NCBI RefSeq assembly: GCF_037890695.1
Contig: NZ_CP149571.1
Location: 600,001-664,000 of the forward strand
DNA from: Aeromonas jandaei
GTDB taxonomy: Bacteria; Pseudomonadota; Gammaproteobacteria; Enterobacterales; Aeromonadaceae
Length of the DNA stretch: 64,000 nucleotides
Direction of reading: 5' to 3'
Below the pieces are notes generated by a model that worked only from the letters and a program-made list of their open reading frames with translations, was not told the DNA's origin and searched no databases. Made by a program: the position numbers and the translations under genes. Below are positions 20,972-29,870 of this stretch, piece by piece (position 1 is the first letter of the stretch; each line of letters begins with the position of its first letter).

Positions 20972-21697
20972 ATGTTAAAGCGCCTGCTTGCCAAAGCAAG
21001 TCCACTGTTCGGCAGCCACGCCGACTGGCAGGGCAGCTGCCTGCTCTGTCGGCAGCCTTGTGATAACGAACCTTTGCTATGCAGCTGGTGCCGGAACGCC
21101 CTGCACCAACCGCAACAGCGCTGCCGACTCTGCGCCGCGCCGCTGCCGGAAGAGATACAGACCGGGGTAGTATGCGGCCGCTGCCAGCGCAGGCCACCGC
21201 CGTGGGAGCGACTCCAGGTGATCGGTGACTATCAGCCACCCTACCCGGCCCTGATCCCGCGCCTGAAGTATTCGGGGCAAATCCTGCTGGCCCCCCTGTT
21301 GGCCCGTTTGCTGGCAGATCATCTCGATTGCGATGACCTGCCGGAGGCGATTATTCCTGTTCCTCTGCACTGGTGGCGTCAGTGGTGGCGCGGCTTCAAC
21401 CAGGCGGAGGAGATCGCCAGTCACCTGAGCCAGCTAAGCGGAATTCCTTGCGATAACCGGCTGCTGCGCAGGATCAGAGCGACGCCACAGCAGACCAAGC
21501 TCAGCGCTGGGCAGAGACGGCGCAATCTGCGCGGCGCATTTCACATTGCGCCGCACCACTATCGCCATATCGCCCTGCTCGATGACGTGGTTACCACCGG
21601 CGCCACCGCCGGCCAGCTCACCCGCCTGCTTCATGAGAGCGGAGTCACAAAGGTGGAGGTCTGGGCCATCTGCCGCACTCAGAGGCATCTCAAGTAG
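20972..21697 (+). CDS. gntX: ComF/GntX family phosphoribosyltransferase-like protein
   Basis: A 241-residue protein with an N-terminal zinc-finger-like region (four CxxC pairs between residues about 23 and 75: CLLC, CSWC, CRLC, CGRC) and a C-terminal phosphoribosyltransferase fold with the PRPP loop IALLDDVVTTGATA near residue 200. The family is called ComF where it aids DNA uptake and GntX in E. coli. The molecular substrate is unknown. The ATG at 20972 has GGGG seven bases upstream; the longer frame overlaps bioH and is rejected. It is followed by nfuA. Confidence 0.9.
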   Translation: MLKRLLAKASPLFGSHADWQGSCLLCRQPCDNEPLLCSWCRNALHQPQQRCRLCAAPLPEEIQTGVVCGRCQRRPPPWERLQVIGDYQPPYPALIPRLKYSGQILLAPLLARLLADHLDCDDLPEAIIPVPLHWWRQWWRGFNQAEEIASHLSQLSGIPCDNRLLRRIRATPQQTKLSAGQRRRNLRGAFHIAPHHYRHIALLDDVVTTGATAGQLTRLLHESGVTKVEVWAICRTQRHLK

Positions 21698-21777
21698 CCA
21701 TCGGCATGCTACCCAAGCCTTGCTAACCGCGTTATCATGAATACCCTAGTCGTACACTCAGGTTTATGAGGATAGTG

Positions 21778-22356
21778 ATGATCAGCATTTCCGACGCCGC
21801 CCAGGCCCATTTCCGTAAACTGCTGGAAAAACAGCCTGATGGCACCAATATCCGGGTGTTTGTGGTCAATCCGGGAACCCAGAATGCCGAGTGTGGCGTA
21901 TCGTATTGCCCACCCGATGCCGTGGATCCGGAAGATCAACACCTGCCTTTCAGCGGTTTCGACTGCATGGTCGATCCCCTGAGCGCCCCCTTCCTGGTGG
22001 ATGCCACCATCGATTTCGTGACCGATCAGATGGGCTCCCAGCTCACTCTGAAGGCGCCGAACGCCAAGATGCGCAAGGTTGCCGACGATGCCCCGCTGAT
22101 CGAGCGCATCGAGTACACCCTCATCTCCGAGGTGAACCCCATGCTGGCCGGTCACGGCGGCAAGGTGACCCTGACCGAGCTGACTGAAGATGGCTACGCC
22201 ATCCTGCAGTTTGGCGGCGGTTGCAACGGTTGCTCCATGGTCGATTACACCCTGAAAGAGGGTATCGAGAAGCAGCTGCTGGAGAAATTCCCGGGCGAAC
22301 TCAAGGGTGTCAAAGACGCCACCGAGCACCAGCGCGGCGACCACTCCTACTACTGA
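21778..22356 (+). CDS. nfuA: Fe/S biogenesis protein NfuA
   Basis: Carrier that binds a [4Fe-4S] cluster and delivers it to targets such as aconitase and lipoyl synthase. The product is 192 residues: a degenerate A-type domain at 1-95 ([20 protein letters not shown]) and a C-terminal Nfu domain with Cys149 and Cys152 in [12 protein letters not shown], the cluster ligands. The ATG at 21778 is preferred to one four codons upstream because GAGGAT lies at the right distance. It follows gntX by 80 bases, the order found in E. coli. Confidence 0.96.
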   Translation: MISISDAAQAHFRKLLEKQPDGTNIRVFVVNPGTQNAECGVSYCPPDAVDPEDQHLPFSGFDCMVDPLSAPFLVDATIDFVTDQMGSQLTLKAPNAKMRKVADDAPLIERIEYTLISEVNPMLAGHGGKVTLTELTEDGYAILQFGGGCNGCSMVDYTLKEGIEKQLLEKFPGELKGVKDATEHQRGDHSYY

Positions 22357-22381
22357 TTTGTTGCCCTTGCGGCGCAAAGAA

Positions 22382-22409
22382 AAGGCCCCGCCATCCGGCG
22401 GGGCCTTTT
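22382..22409. terminator. Bidirectional terminator between nfuA and gpsA
   Basis: An 11-bp stem (22382-22392 with 22397-22407, loop ATCC), flanked by A on one side and T on the other, serves both convergent genes. Confidence 0.85.
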
Positions 22410-22427
22410 GCATGGGCAATCGGCAGA

Positions 22428-23432
22428 TTACTCGTCCTTCTTGTCGCGCGACAGCAGGGCGATGGCGGCCTCTTTCGGGTTTTTCCCCTCATAGAGCACC
22501 TTGAAGATCTGTTCGCAGATGGGCATCTCGACGCCGCAGCGCGCCGCCAGCAGATGCACTTCCTTGGTGTTGCGATACCCTTCCACCACCTGACCGATCT
22601 CGGTCATGGCAGTGTCGACATCTTTACCGGCGCCAAGCGCCAGTCCGAAGCGACGGTTGCGCGACTGGTTGTCGGTACAGGTGAGCACCAGATCCCCGAG
22701 CCCGGCCATCCCCATAAAGGTTTTGGCATCGGCTCCAAGCGCAGCTCCAAGACGCTGCATCTCCACCAGACCCCGGGTGATGAGCGCGGTTCTGGCGTTG
22801 GCGCCAAAACCCAGCCCGTCGGAGAGACCGGCACCGATGGCGATGACGTTCTTCACTGCACCACCCAGTTGCAGACCGACGAAGTCCGGATTGGTATAGA
22901 CCCGGAACGAACGGCCACAGTGCAGCAGATGGGAGAGATCGTCGGCGAAATCATCGTGGGTCGAGGCGACCGAGATGGCGGTCGGCATGCCGGCAGCCAG
23001 CTCCTTGGCGAAGGTCGGGCCGGAGATGACCGCCAGCGGCATCTCGTCACCCAGCACCTCGCGGGCCACATCCTGCAGCAGGCGGCCGCTGTCAGGCTCC
23101 AGCCCCTTGGTGGCCCAGGCGATACGGGTATCGGGGCGCAGGAAGGGTTTGACCTGAGTCAGCACCTGGCCGAATACGTGGCTCGGCACGACCAGCAGCA
23201 GTACGGGGGCAGCCTGTACCGCACGTTGCAGATCCGCAGTCAGCTGCAGATCGGCAGGAAAAGGGACATCCGGCAAAAATGCCTTGTTGCAGCGATCCTG
23301 TTCCAGCTCGGCGACATGGGCGGGGTCATGACCCCACAGCAGGGTCGGATGACCGTTGCGCGCCAGAGAAATGGCAAGGGCGGAGCCGTAAGACCCCGCC
23401 CCCAGGACCGAGATAGCGATCTGGTCAGCCAT
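22428..23432 (-). CDS. gpsA: NAD(P)H-dependent glycerol-3-phosphate dehydrogenase
   Basis: Reduces dihydroxyacetone phosphate to sn-glycerol 3-phosphate, the backbone for phospholipid synthesis. The product is 334 residues: Rossmann motif [10 protein letters not shown] near residue 11, catalytic-region [20 protein letters not shown] around residue 190 with the conserved Lys, and the helical C-terminal domain ([13 protein letters not shown]). The ATG at 23432 gives [11 protein letters not shown]; the frame extends into secB and is rejected. It lies 2 bases after the secB stop, an operon with secB as in E. coli. Confidence 0.97.
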   Translation of the reverse strand: MADQIAISVLGAGSYGSALAISLARNGHPTLLWGHDPAHVAELEQDRCNKAFLPDVPFPADLQLTADLQRAVQAAPVLLLVVPSHVFGQVLTQVKPFLRPDTRIAWATKGLEPDSGRLLQDVAREVLGDEMPLAVISGPTFAKELAAGMPTAISVASTHDDFADDLSHLLHCGRSFRVYTNPDFVGLQLGGAVKNVIAIGAGLSDGLGFGANARTALITRGLVEMQRLGAALGADAKTFMGMAGLGDLVLTCTDNQSRNRRFGLALGAGKDVDTAMTEIGQVVEGYRNTKEVHLLAARCGVEMPICEQIFKVLYEGKNPKEAAIALLSRDKKDE

Positions 23433-23434
23433 TA

Positions 23435-23905
23435 TCAGGCTTCCGCAGTCGCCTGCTGGGCCTGAGCTTGCGCCATGTGCTGGGCAAACAGGGCATCGAA
23501 GTTGACCGGTGCCAGGTTCAGCTGCGGGAAGGAACCCTTGCTCACCATGTTGGCCACGGCTTCGCGGGCATACGGGAACAGGATGTTCGGGCAGAAGGCA
23601 GCCAGGCAGTGAGCCAGTTGCGGCTCCGGCAGGTTGCCGATGGTGAAGATACCGGCTTGCTGAACTTCGCACAGGAAGGCAGTTTCGGTTTCCAGCTTGC
23701 AGGTGACGGTCAGGGTCAGCACCACTTCGTAGACGCTGTCAGCCAGGATGTTGGTCTTGGTGTCCATATCCAGCTTGACGTCCGGCTGCCACTCTTTCTG
23801 GAAGATGTGCGGGGTGTTGGGCGCTTCGAAAGAGACATCCTTGGTGTAGACACGCTGGATGTGGAATTCCGGTTGTACTTCCTGGTTGTTGATCTCGTCA
23901 GCCAT
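23435..23905 (-). CDS. secB: Protein-export chaperone SecB
   Basis: Homotetrameric cytosolic chaperone that keeps preproteins unfolded and hands them to SecA. The product is 156 residues, starting [20 protein letters not shown]. It has the [15 protein letters not shown] motif and the conserved [13 protein letters not shown] and [13 protein letters not shown] segments, followed by an Ala/Gln-rich tail. It is tightly followed by gpsA. The upstream gene is the rhodanese yibN; grxC, which lies between them in E. coli, is absent here. Confidence 0.97.
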   Translation of the reverse strand: MADEINNQEVQPEFHIQRVYTKDVSFEAPNTPHIFQKEWQPDVKLDMDTKTNILADSVYEVVLTLTVTCKLETETAFLCEVQQAGIFTIGNLPEPQLAHCLAAFCPNILFPYAREAVANMVSKGSFPQLNLAPVNFDALFAQHMAQAQAQQATAEA

Positions 23906-23964
23906 TTCGTTTGCTTCCTTTTATATGGATAAGTGGGCACAGGCCCTGCTTGAATCAGCGTTAA

Positions 23965-24396
23965 TCAGCGCTTCTTGGTGACCGGCAGATTTTCTGCACG
24001 CCACTGGGCCATGCCACCGCCGAGCACATATACCTGCTGGAATCCGGCCTTGCTCAGTTGACGACCTGCGCCGCCCGCAGTCATTCCCGACTCGCACACC
24101 ACTATGATGGGGGCATCTTTATGCTTTTCAACCGGGCCCAGGTTATTGCTCTGGATCTGGGTGAGGGGCAGGTGCTGGGCACCGGCCAGATGGCCCTTGG
24201 CGTACTCTTCCTGACTGCGAATATCCACCACGGTGGCGTTTTCACGGTTGATCAGCAGGGTCGCGGTGTGGTTGTTGACGGTTTTTACCGGAGAAAGACG
24301 GGCACGCACAGTGGTGTAAACCAGAGTGCCTGCCAGGCCGAACCAGGCTGCGGTCAGCAGCGGGTTGCGAGCCGCGAAATCCAAATACTCTTGCAT
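23965..24396 (-). CDS. yibN: Membrane-anchored rhodanese-like protein YibN
   Basis: A 143-residue protein with an N-terminal membrane anchor (about residues 9-28, PLLTAAWFGLAGTLVYTTV) and a single rhodanese domain (about 45-140). The active-site loop is VVCESGMTAGG, with Cys in the catalytic position. Family members transfer sulfane sulfur or simply bind it; the substrate is unknown. The position ahead of secB matches E. coli yibN. The 244-base gap to divergent gpmI holds the promoters of both; I see no other element in it. Confidence 0.88.
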   Translation of the reverse strand: MQEYLDFAARNPLLTAAWFGLAGTLVYTTVRARLSPVKTVNNHTATLLINRENATVVDIRSQEEYAKGHLAGAQHLPLTQIQSNNLGPVEKHKDAPIIVVCESGMTAGGAGRQLSKAGFQQVYVLGGGMAQWRAENLPVTKKR

Positions 24397-24640
24397 CTTC
24401 TACTATCCAGGGATCAAGACAAGGGCCCGAGTATACATGGGGGAATAGCCAAGATCAGCCATCTTGGCGGGAAAGCGCGAGCAGGCTCCCATCACGATTC
24501 GGTATGTTGCGCCCCTGAAACGGCGCTGTGCGGAGCCGAGGGGGTCGCCCTTGGCTATCAGGTGACTATTTCGGCAGATGTAGTAATATTACGCTAGTTT
24601 CATTTCCCGCATTTTTTCCAATCCGAGAGGACATAGTCTT

Positions 24641-26170
24641 ATGTCAACAGCTAAGAAACCTTTGGTTCTGGTCATCATGGACGGTTGGGGCTACAGCACC
24701 AAGCAGGAGTTCAACGCCGTCGCTGCCGCCAAGACTCCCAACCTCGATCGTCTGGCCCGTGATTACACCAGCACCCTGATCTCCGGCTCCGGCCTAGACG
24801 TCGGTCTGCCGGATGGCCAGATGGGCAACTCCGAAGTGGGCCACGTCAACATCGGTGCCGGTCGCATCGTCTATCAGGAGCTGACCCGCATCTCCAAAGA
24901 CATTCAGGACGGCCCCTTCTTCGAGAACGTGGAGCTGGCCAAGGCTGTTGACGCTGCCGTGAGCAACGGCAAAGCCGTTCACATCATGGGTCTGATGTCT
25001 CCGGGTGGCGTACACAGCCACGAAGAGCACATCATGGGCATGATCGAGATGGCCGCCAAACGTGGCGCCGAGAAGATCTACTTCCACGCCTTCCTGGATG
25101 GTCGTGACGTGCCGCCGCGCTCCGCCCAGTCCTCCATCGAGCTGTTCGACGCCCTGTTTGCCAAGCTGGGCAAGGGCCGTTTCGCCTCCATGATCGGCCG
25201 TTACTACGCCATGGACCGCGACAACCGCTGGGATCGCGTGCAGCAAGCCTATGACCTGATGACCCAGGGCAAGGGCGAGTTCACCGCCGAGAGCGCCACC
25301 GAAGCACTGGCTGCCGCTTATGCCCGCGATGAGAACGACGAGTTCGTCAAAGCCACCCGCATCGGCGAAGCTGCCCCTATGGAAGATGGCGATGCGCTGA
25401 TTTTCATGAACTTCCGTGCCGACCGTGCCCGTGAAATCACCCGCGCCTTCGTTGACACCGACTTCACCGGCTTCGCCCGTGCAGTCGAGCCGAAGCTGAA
25501 CTTCGTGATGCTGACCGAATACGCGGCCGACATCAAAACTGCCTGTGCCTACCCGCCGACCGCTCTGGTCAACACCCTGGGTGAGTGGCTGGCCAAGCAG
25601 GGCAAGACCCAGCTGCGCATCTCCGAAACCGAGAAGTATGCTCACGTCACCTTCTTCTTCAACGGTGGCGAAGAGGCCTGCTTCACTGGCGAAGATCGCG
25701 AAATCGTCGCCAGCCCGAAAGTGGCTACCTATGACCTGCAGCCGGAGATGAGCTCCGAAGAGCTGACCGACAAGCTGGTTGCAGCCATCAAGAGCGGCAA
25801 GTACGACGTCATCATCTGTAACTACCCGAATGGCGACATGGTTGGTCACACCGGTGTGTTCGATGCCGCCGTCAAAGCCTGTGAAGCCGTTGACCACTGC
25901 ATCGGTCGCGTTACCGACGCCCTAGCCGAAGTGGGTGGCGAGTGCCTGATCACTGCCGACCACGGCAACGCCGAGAAGATGATGGACGAAGAGACTGGTC
26001 AGGCTCACACCGCCCACACCAATCTGCCGGTTCCGCTCATCTACTTCGGTCGCAAAGCCGAGGTTGCCGAGGGTGGCAAACTGTCCGATCTGGCCCCCAC
26101 CATGCTGACCCTGATGGGTCTGCCGGTACCGCCGGAAATGACTGGCAAGCCCCTGATGATTCTGAAATAA
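24641..26170 (+). CDS. gpmI: 2,3-bisphosphoglycerate-independent phosphoglycerate mutase
   Basis: Manganese-dependent interconversion of 3- and 2-phosphoglycerate in glycolysis. The product is 509 residues, with the metal-binding VIMDGWGYS at residue 11 and phosphorylated Ser64 in [20 protein letters not shown]. The phosphotransferase domain insert contains [14 protein letters not shown], and the C-terminal metal site has [14 protein letters not shown] and [11 protein letters not shown]. Start ATG has GAGAGGAC upstream. It is followed after 9 bases by envC, as in E. coli. Confidence 0.97.
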   Translation: MSTAKKPLVLVIMDGWGYSTKQEFNAVAAAKTPNLDRLARDYTSTLISGSGLDVGLPDGQMGNSEVGHVNIGAGRIVYQELTRISKDIQDGPFFENVELAKAVDAAVSNGKAVHIMGLMSPGGVHSHEEHIMGMIEMAAKRGAEKIYFHAFLDGRDVPPRSAQSSIELFDALFAKLGKGRFASMIGRYYAMDRDNRWDRVQQAYDLMTQGKGEFTAESATEALAAAYARDENDEFVKATRIGEAAPMEDGDALIFMNFRADRAREITRAFVDTDFTGFARAVEPKLNFVMLTEYAADIKTACAYPPTALVNTLGEWLAKQGKTQLRISETEKYAHVTFFFNGGEEACFTGEDREIVASPKVATYDLQPEMSSEELTDKLVAAIKSGKYDVIICNYPNGDMVGHTGVFDAAVKACEAVDHCIGRVTDALAEVGGECLITADHGNAEKMMDEETGQAHTAHTNLPVPLIYFGRKAEVAEGGKLSDLAPTMLTLMGLPVPPEMTGKPLMILK

Positions 26171-26179
26171 TCCTTCCCC

Positions 26180-27508
26180 ATGCGGGGATGCGAAGTTATT
26201 TCACCAAAAACCAGTCGCGTCGGCCTGTTGGCCGGCGCGCTGTTTTTTTGCCTGTCGTTTGGCGCCAGCAAACCGGTTTTGGCCGCCAATCAGCAGCTGG
26301 GCGCCATGCAGTCCCAGATCAAGGAACAACAGCAAACCATCAAGCTCAGCAAGCAGGAGCTGGCCAAGCTCAACGCCCAGCTAAAAGCTGACGAGCAGGC
26401 CATCTCGGCCGCCGCAGCCAAACTTGATGAGACCAGACAGCAACTCAAGCAAAACCAGCAGAAGCTGGCCAATCTGCAAAAAGACAAGCTGGCGCTGGAG
26501 CAACAAGCCAAACATCAGAAGCAACTGCTGGCCAAGCAGGCGGAAAGCGCCTTCACCGCCGGCAGTCACGATTACCTCAAACTGCTGCTCAATCAGCAGG
26601 ATCCGGCCAAACTGAGCCGCTCCCTCGACTACTACGACTACCTCAACAAGGCGCGCATCGAAGCCATCGAGGCGCTGCGTGCCACCCGCGACAAGCTGGC
26701 GAAAAACCAGCAAGCCACCAAAGAGACCGAGAGCAAGCTGCAAGCCCTGCTGAGTGAACAGCAGGAGCACCACCAGACCCTGCTGGCCAGCCAGCAGAGC
26801 CGGGCCAAGGTGCGCAACCAGCTGCAACAGTCGGTCGAGGATGACGAACAGAAGCTGACCCAGCTGGTCAAGGCGGAGAAAGCGCTGAAGGCCCGACTGG
26901 AAGAGCTGCGTCGCAAACGGGAAGAGCAGGAGCGCCGCGAACGGGCCGAACGGGAACGGCTGGCCAAGCTGAAGGCGGAACAGGAGCGTCAGCGCCGTCT
27001 GGCAGAACAGCGCCGTGCCGAGCAGCAGCGTCAGGATCAGGCGAGCCAGCAGGAGGTCGCCAGCACCAAGCCGGAGCGCGGTTCCGGCATCAGCAGCGCC
27101 GGCCACTACACCGGGCTCAAGACCAACGGCAGCCTGCGCTGGCCGGTACAGGGGCCGATCCTCATCGCCTACGGCTCGCCGCGTACCGCCGAACTGAAGT
27201 GGAAAGGCACCCTGATCGGCGCCAGCGAAGGAACCCAGGTCAAGGCGGTCGCCCCGGGTCAGGTAGTCTACGCCGACTGGCTCGACGGCTTCGGTATGCT
27301 GCTGGTGATCGACCACGGCAGCGGCTACATGAGCCTCTACGGTCACAACCAGTCGCTGCTGCGTCAGGTGGGCCAGAATGTGGAGCAGGGCGAACCGGTG
27401 GCGCTGGTCGGCGACAGCGGTGGACAGGACAGGCCCGGCCTCTACTTCGAGATCCGCTATCAAGGCGAGGCCATCAACCCGACCAAGTGGCTGGGCAAGC
27501 GCTCGTAA
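26180..27508 (+). CDS. envC: Murein hydrolase activator EnvC
   Basis: Periplasmic activator of the amidases AmiA and AmiB at the division septum, controlled by FtsEX. The product is 442 residues: a signal-peptide-like N-terminus (VGLLAGALFFCLSFGASKPV, cleaved near AxA about residue 36), long coiled coil (about 40-280, many Gln/Lys/Glu/Arg) and a C-terminal LytM domain (about 325-440). LytM here lacks the usual zinc ligands, as in other EnvC. The ribosome-binding site is poor and the ATG lies in a small CCCC/GGGG hairpin (26177-26188), so coupling to gpmI is likely. Confidence 0.94.
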   Translation: MRGCEVISPKTSRVGLLAGALFFCLSFGASKPVLAANQQLGAMQSQIKEQQQTIKLSKQELAKLNAQLKADEQAISAAAAKLDETRQQLKQNQQKLANLQKDKLALEQQAKHQKQLLAKQAESAFTAGSHDYLKLLLNQQDPAKLSRSLDYYDYLNKARIEAIEALRATRDKLAKNQQATKETESKLQALLSEQQEHHQTLLASQQSRAKVRNQLQQSVEDDEQKLTQLVKAEKALKARLEELRRKREEQERRERAERERLAKLKAEQERQRRLAEQRRAEQQRQDQASQQEVASTKPERGSGISSAGHYTGLKTNGSLRWPVQGPILIAYGSPRTAELKWKGTLIGASEGTQVKAVAPGQVVYADWLDGFGMLLVIDHGSGYMSLYGHNQSLLRQVGQNVEQGEPVALVGDSGGQDRPGLYFEIRYQGEAINPTKWLGKRS

Positions 27509-27533
27509 CGCCGCGCACCAGCCCACATCAGCC

Positions 27534-27558
27534 AAAAGCCTGCCCTGCGCAGGCTTTT
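27534..27558 (+). terminator. Rho-independent terminator after envC
   Basis: A 10-bp stem (27534-27543 with 27549-27558, loop CCTGC) ends in TTTT, 26 bases after the envC stop. The A-rich left arm means it could also work on the minus strand for the qnr-like gene. Confidence 0.85.
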
Positions 27559-27620
27559 GTCATTCAAGGGGAAGAGGCACCTCCCCTCTTTGGTGAAAAA
27601 TTACATATTTTTCAGTCAGC

Positions 27621-28271
27621 TCAGGGGAAGACGATCAAACCGACCTGCTCCAGCAGCGTCTGCTGCTGATCCTCGTTAATCATCACCCCCTGCAGATCGA
27701 TCCGGCGCAGATCCAGCCCCGGCAGATCACACTGGCGCAGGTCGCAACCCTGCAGGCTGAAGCTGCTCCAGTCGATCTGGCCAAACTCGGAACCACTGAG
27801 GTCAGACCCCGCCAGTGATGCGCCGAACAGGTTGGCCCCCTGCCAGCGGTTGCCGCTGAGCTCGCACTTCTCCAGCAGGCAGCCTTCGAAACTGGCATAG
27901 CTGAAGTTGTTGCCGGTCAGGTGCGCCTCGCAGAAGTAGCTTTTGGCGGTGATCCTGTTGGCAAAGCTGGCATGGCCGAAGTTGATGCCTACCGCCTGAC
28001 AGTCGCGCAGCTCCAGCCCCAGACACTGGCTGCGACTGCAATCGACCATGGTGAGATCGCAGCGCAGAAAGCTCGCCTCGCGCAGGTCGCAACCCTGCAT
28101 CAGACAACTCTGCTCGCTCTCCCGATCGTAGAAGCTGCAATCGACGAAGCGGCTCTCACCAAGATCGAGCCAGGAGAAGTCACAGCCGATAAAGCGGCAC
28201 TCCGAGAAGTGCTCCCCCTCCACCTCATCCTGCGTGAAACGCACCTGTGCGAACTGCTTGCCTTTTACCAT
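27621..28271 (-). CDS. qnr: Qnr-family pentapeptide repeat protein
   Basis: A 216-residue right-handed beta-helix protein of DNA-gyrase-protecting Qnr type. Pentapeptide units (A/C-D/N-L/F-x-x) run through almost the whole chain: FSECRFIGCDFSWLDL, CDLREASFLRCDL and CDLRQCDLPGLDLRRIDL. Qnr-specific features are visible: the CSFYDRES loop (as in QnrB), YFCEAHLTGNNFSYASF, LEKCELSGNRW, SGSEFGQIDW, and a C-terminal dimer helix ending LLEQVGLIVFP. Length fits Qnr proteins (214-219). A chromosomal Qnr is known from Aeromonas hydrophila (AhQnr). No LexA box is seen upstream. It is divergent from gntR; a GntR-type operator lies between. Confidence 0.9.
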   Translation of the reverse strand: MVKGKQFAQVRFTQDEVEGEHFSECRFIGCDFSWLDLGESRFVDCSFYDRESEQSCLMQGCDLREASFLRCDLTMVDCSRSQCLGLELRDCQAVGINFGHASFANRITAKSYFCEAHLTGNNFSYASFEGCLLEKCELSGNRWQGANLFGASLAGSDLSGSEFGQIDWSSFSLQGCDLRQCDLPGLDLRRIDLQGVMINEDQQQTLLEQVGLIVFP

Positions 28272-28325
28272 CGGAAATCTGCCTCTTTACGGTTTCATAT
28301 GCTGACTTTCGCCGCCAAAAACGGT

Positions 28326-28343
28326 AATGTTACAAGTAACATT
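28326..28343. promoter_or_regulatory. GntR-type operator between qnr-like gene and gntR
   Basis: Inverted repeat with perfect 8-base arms AATGTTAC and GTAACATT around AA. It has the same GTTAC/GTAAC half-sites as the two operators before gntK. It lies 17 bases before the gntR ATG and 55 bases from the qnr-like start, so autoregulation is likely and control of the qnr-like gene possible. Confidence 0.8.
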
Positions 28344-28359
28344 CATCCTGGATACCGTC

Positions 28360-29367
28360 ATGAGCCCCACTCGCAAGCGCCGCCCCACCCTGCAGGATAT
28401 CGCCGACCTGACCGGGGTCACCAAGATGACCGTCAGCCGCTATCTGCGCGATCCGCAGACCGTGGCCGAGGGCACCCGCGAGCGGATCGCCGCGGCGGTG
28501 GAGGAGCTGGGCTATATCCCCAACCGGGCGCCGGATATTCTCTCCAACGCGACCAGTCGGGCGATCGGCATCCTGATCCCTTCCCTCTCCAACCAGGTCT
28601 TCTCGGCGGTGATCCACGGCATCGAAGCGGTGACCCGACCGGCCGGCTACCAGACCCTGCTCGCCCACTACGGCTACAGCCCGGAGCGGGAGGAGGAGCA
28701 GATCGCCTCGCTACTCTCCTACAACGTGGATGGCCTGATCCTCTCCGACAGCCGCCACACCGAGCGAACCCGCAAGATGATCGCCACTGCCGGCATTCCG
28801 GTGGTGGAGACCATGGATCTCCCCCCCGACCCCATCGACATGGTGGTCGGCATGGATCACAAGGCGGCCGCCCGGGCCATGGTATCAGAGATGCTGCGCC
28901 GGGGCCGACGTCAGGTGGTCTATCTCGGCGCCCGTCTCGACGTGCGGACCCAGCTGCGGATGGAGGGTTATTATCAGGCGATGCAGGACTTCGGCCTCAC
29001 CGGCCAGCACCTGCTGACCGAGCAATCCTCCACCTTTACCCTCGGCGGCGAGCTGCTCGATCAGGCGCTGGCGCGCTACCCCGACCTCGACGGCATCTTC
29101 TGCACCAACGATGACCTGGCCGTCGGCGCCCTGCTGCAGTGCCAAAGCCGCTGGATCCCGGTGCCGCAGCAGATTGCCATCGCCGGCAGCAACGCCCTCG
29201 ACATCGGCCACGCCATGACCCCCAAGCTGGCCAGTATCGTAACCCCCCGCGAAGAGATCGGCCGCGAAGCGGCCACCATGCTGCTCGCCCGCCTCGGCGG
29301 CAAACCGCCAGCCGAGAGCCGCAAGGATATGGGCTTCACCCTCTATGAGGGAGAAAGCCTCGGCTGA
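28360..29367 (+). CDS. gntR: Gluconate operon repressor GntR (LacI family)
   Basis: LacI-type repressor of gluconate uptake and catabolism, released by gluconate. The product is 335 residues: HTH at about 9-31 (TLQDIADLTGVTKMTVSRYL), hinge (PNRAPDILSNATSRAIG), then a periplasmic-binding-like effector domain (YQTLLAHYGYSPERE, GIFCTNDDLAVGAL, TPREEIGREAATMLLARL). It resembles E. coli GntR throughout. The ATG at 28360 is chosen; an in-frame codon at 28327 would place the start inside the operator. Matching operators occur at 28326-28343 and 33704-33731. Confidence 0.96.
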   Translation: MSPTRKRRPTLQDIADLTGVTKMTVSRYLRDPQTVAEGTRERIAAAVEELGYIPNRAPDILSNATSRAIGILIPSLSNQVFSAVIHGIEAVTRPAGYQTLLAHYGYSPEREEEQIASLLSYNVDGLILSDSRHTERTRKMIATAGIPVVETMDLPPDPIDMVVGMDHKAAARAMVSEMLRRGRRQVVYLGARLDVRTQLRMEGYYQAMQDFGLTGQHLLTEQSSTFTLGGELLDQALARYPDLDGIFCTNDDLAVGALLQCQSRWIPVPQQIAIAGSNALDIGHAMTPKLASIVTPREEIGREAATMLLARLGGKPPAESRKDMGFTLYEGESLG

Positions 29368-29373
29368 TCCCTT

Positions 29374-29405
29374 GCCATCATGGCGCGTTGGCCCGTCATG
29401 ATGGC
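29374..29405. repeat. Inverted repeat after gntR
   Basis: Perfect 9-base arms GCCATCATG and CATGATGGC are separated by 14 bases, 6 bases after the gntR stop. No U run follows. It may be a terminator-like hairpin or an operator for the next gene. Confidence 0.5.
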
Positions 29406-29480
29406 GCATCCTGCCACCGCGTCTCGCCATCCTCTGCTCTATGCTGGCCCGGCATTCCAGCCACATGTCAGGAGCAGAAG

Positions 29481-29870
29481 ATGAACAACACCGAACGATT
29501 GCAAGCCTGCCTGCAGCGCGTTGTCTGCGATCCCCGCTTTACCCTGGCCGAACTCGACCAGTGGTTCACCCCGGATTACTGCCAGCGGGTGAACGGCGAG
29601 CAGCTCGACTACGCCGCCTTTCGCCAGCACATAGCGACGCTCAGAGATCATCTGGCCGAAGCCACCATCGAGTTTGTCGCCACCATCGCGCAAGGGGACA
29701 GGGTGCACTCGACCCATGTGGTACGAGCCACCCGCCACGATGGCGCCCCGCTGGTCTGCAAGGTGAGCGGTCTCTTCACCTTTCGCGACGGCAAGATCTG
29801 CCAGACCGACGAGGTGACCTGCCTGCTGAGCGGCAGCGAGCAGGATGCCGACATAGGTTCACGACGCTGA
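29481..29870 (+). CDS. SnoaL/NTF2-like protein
   Basis: A 129-residue protein with the cone-shaped NTF2/SnoaL-like fold pattern: N-terminal helices (LQACLQRVVCDPRFTLAELD), a DYCQRVNGEQLDYAAFRQHI segment and antiparallel strands ending in GLFTFRDGKICQTDEVTCLL. The fold is used by many small-molecule isomerases and cyclases and by non-catalytic binders, so the substrate cannot be named. AGGAGCAGAAG precedes the ATG. The last 12 bases overlap the end of the convergent AraC-type gene, suggesting a stable pair, perhaps regulator and target. Confidence 0.75.
   Translation: MNNTERLQACLQRVVCDPRFTLAELDQWFTPDYCQRVNGEQLDYAAFRQHIATLRDHLAEATIEFVATIAQGDRVHSTHVVRATRHDGAPLVCKVSGLFTFRDGKICQTDEVTCLLSGSEQDADIGSRR

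Noticed and set aside
28272..28359. LexA box controlling the qnr-like gene
   Set aside because: Looked for because qnrB genes are SOS-controlled; no CTG-N10-CAG pattern with the usual spacing was found.
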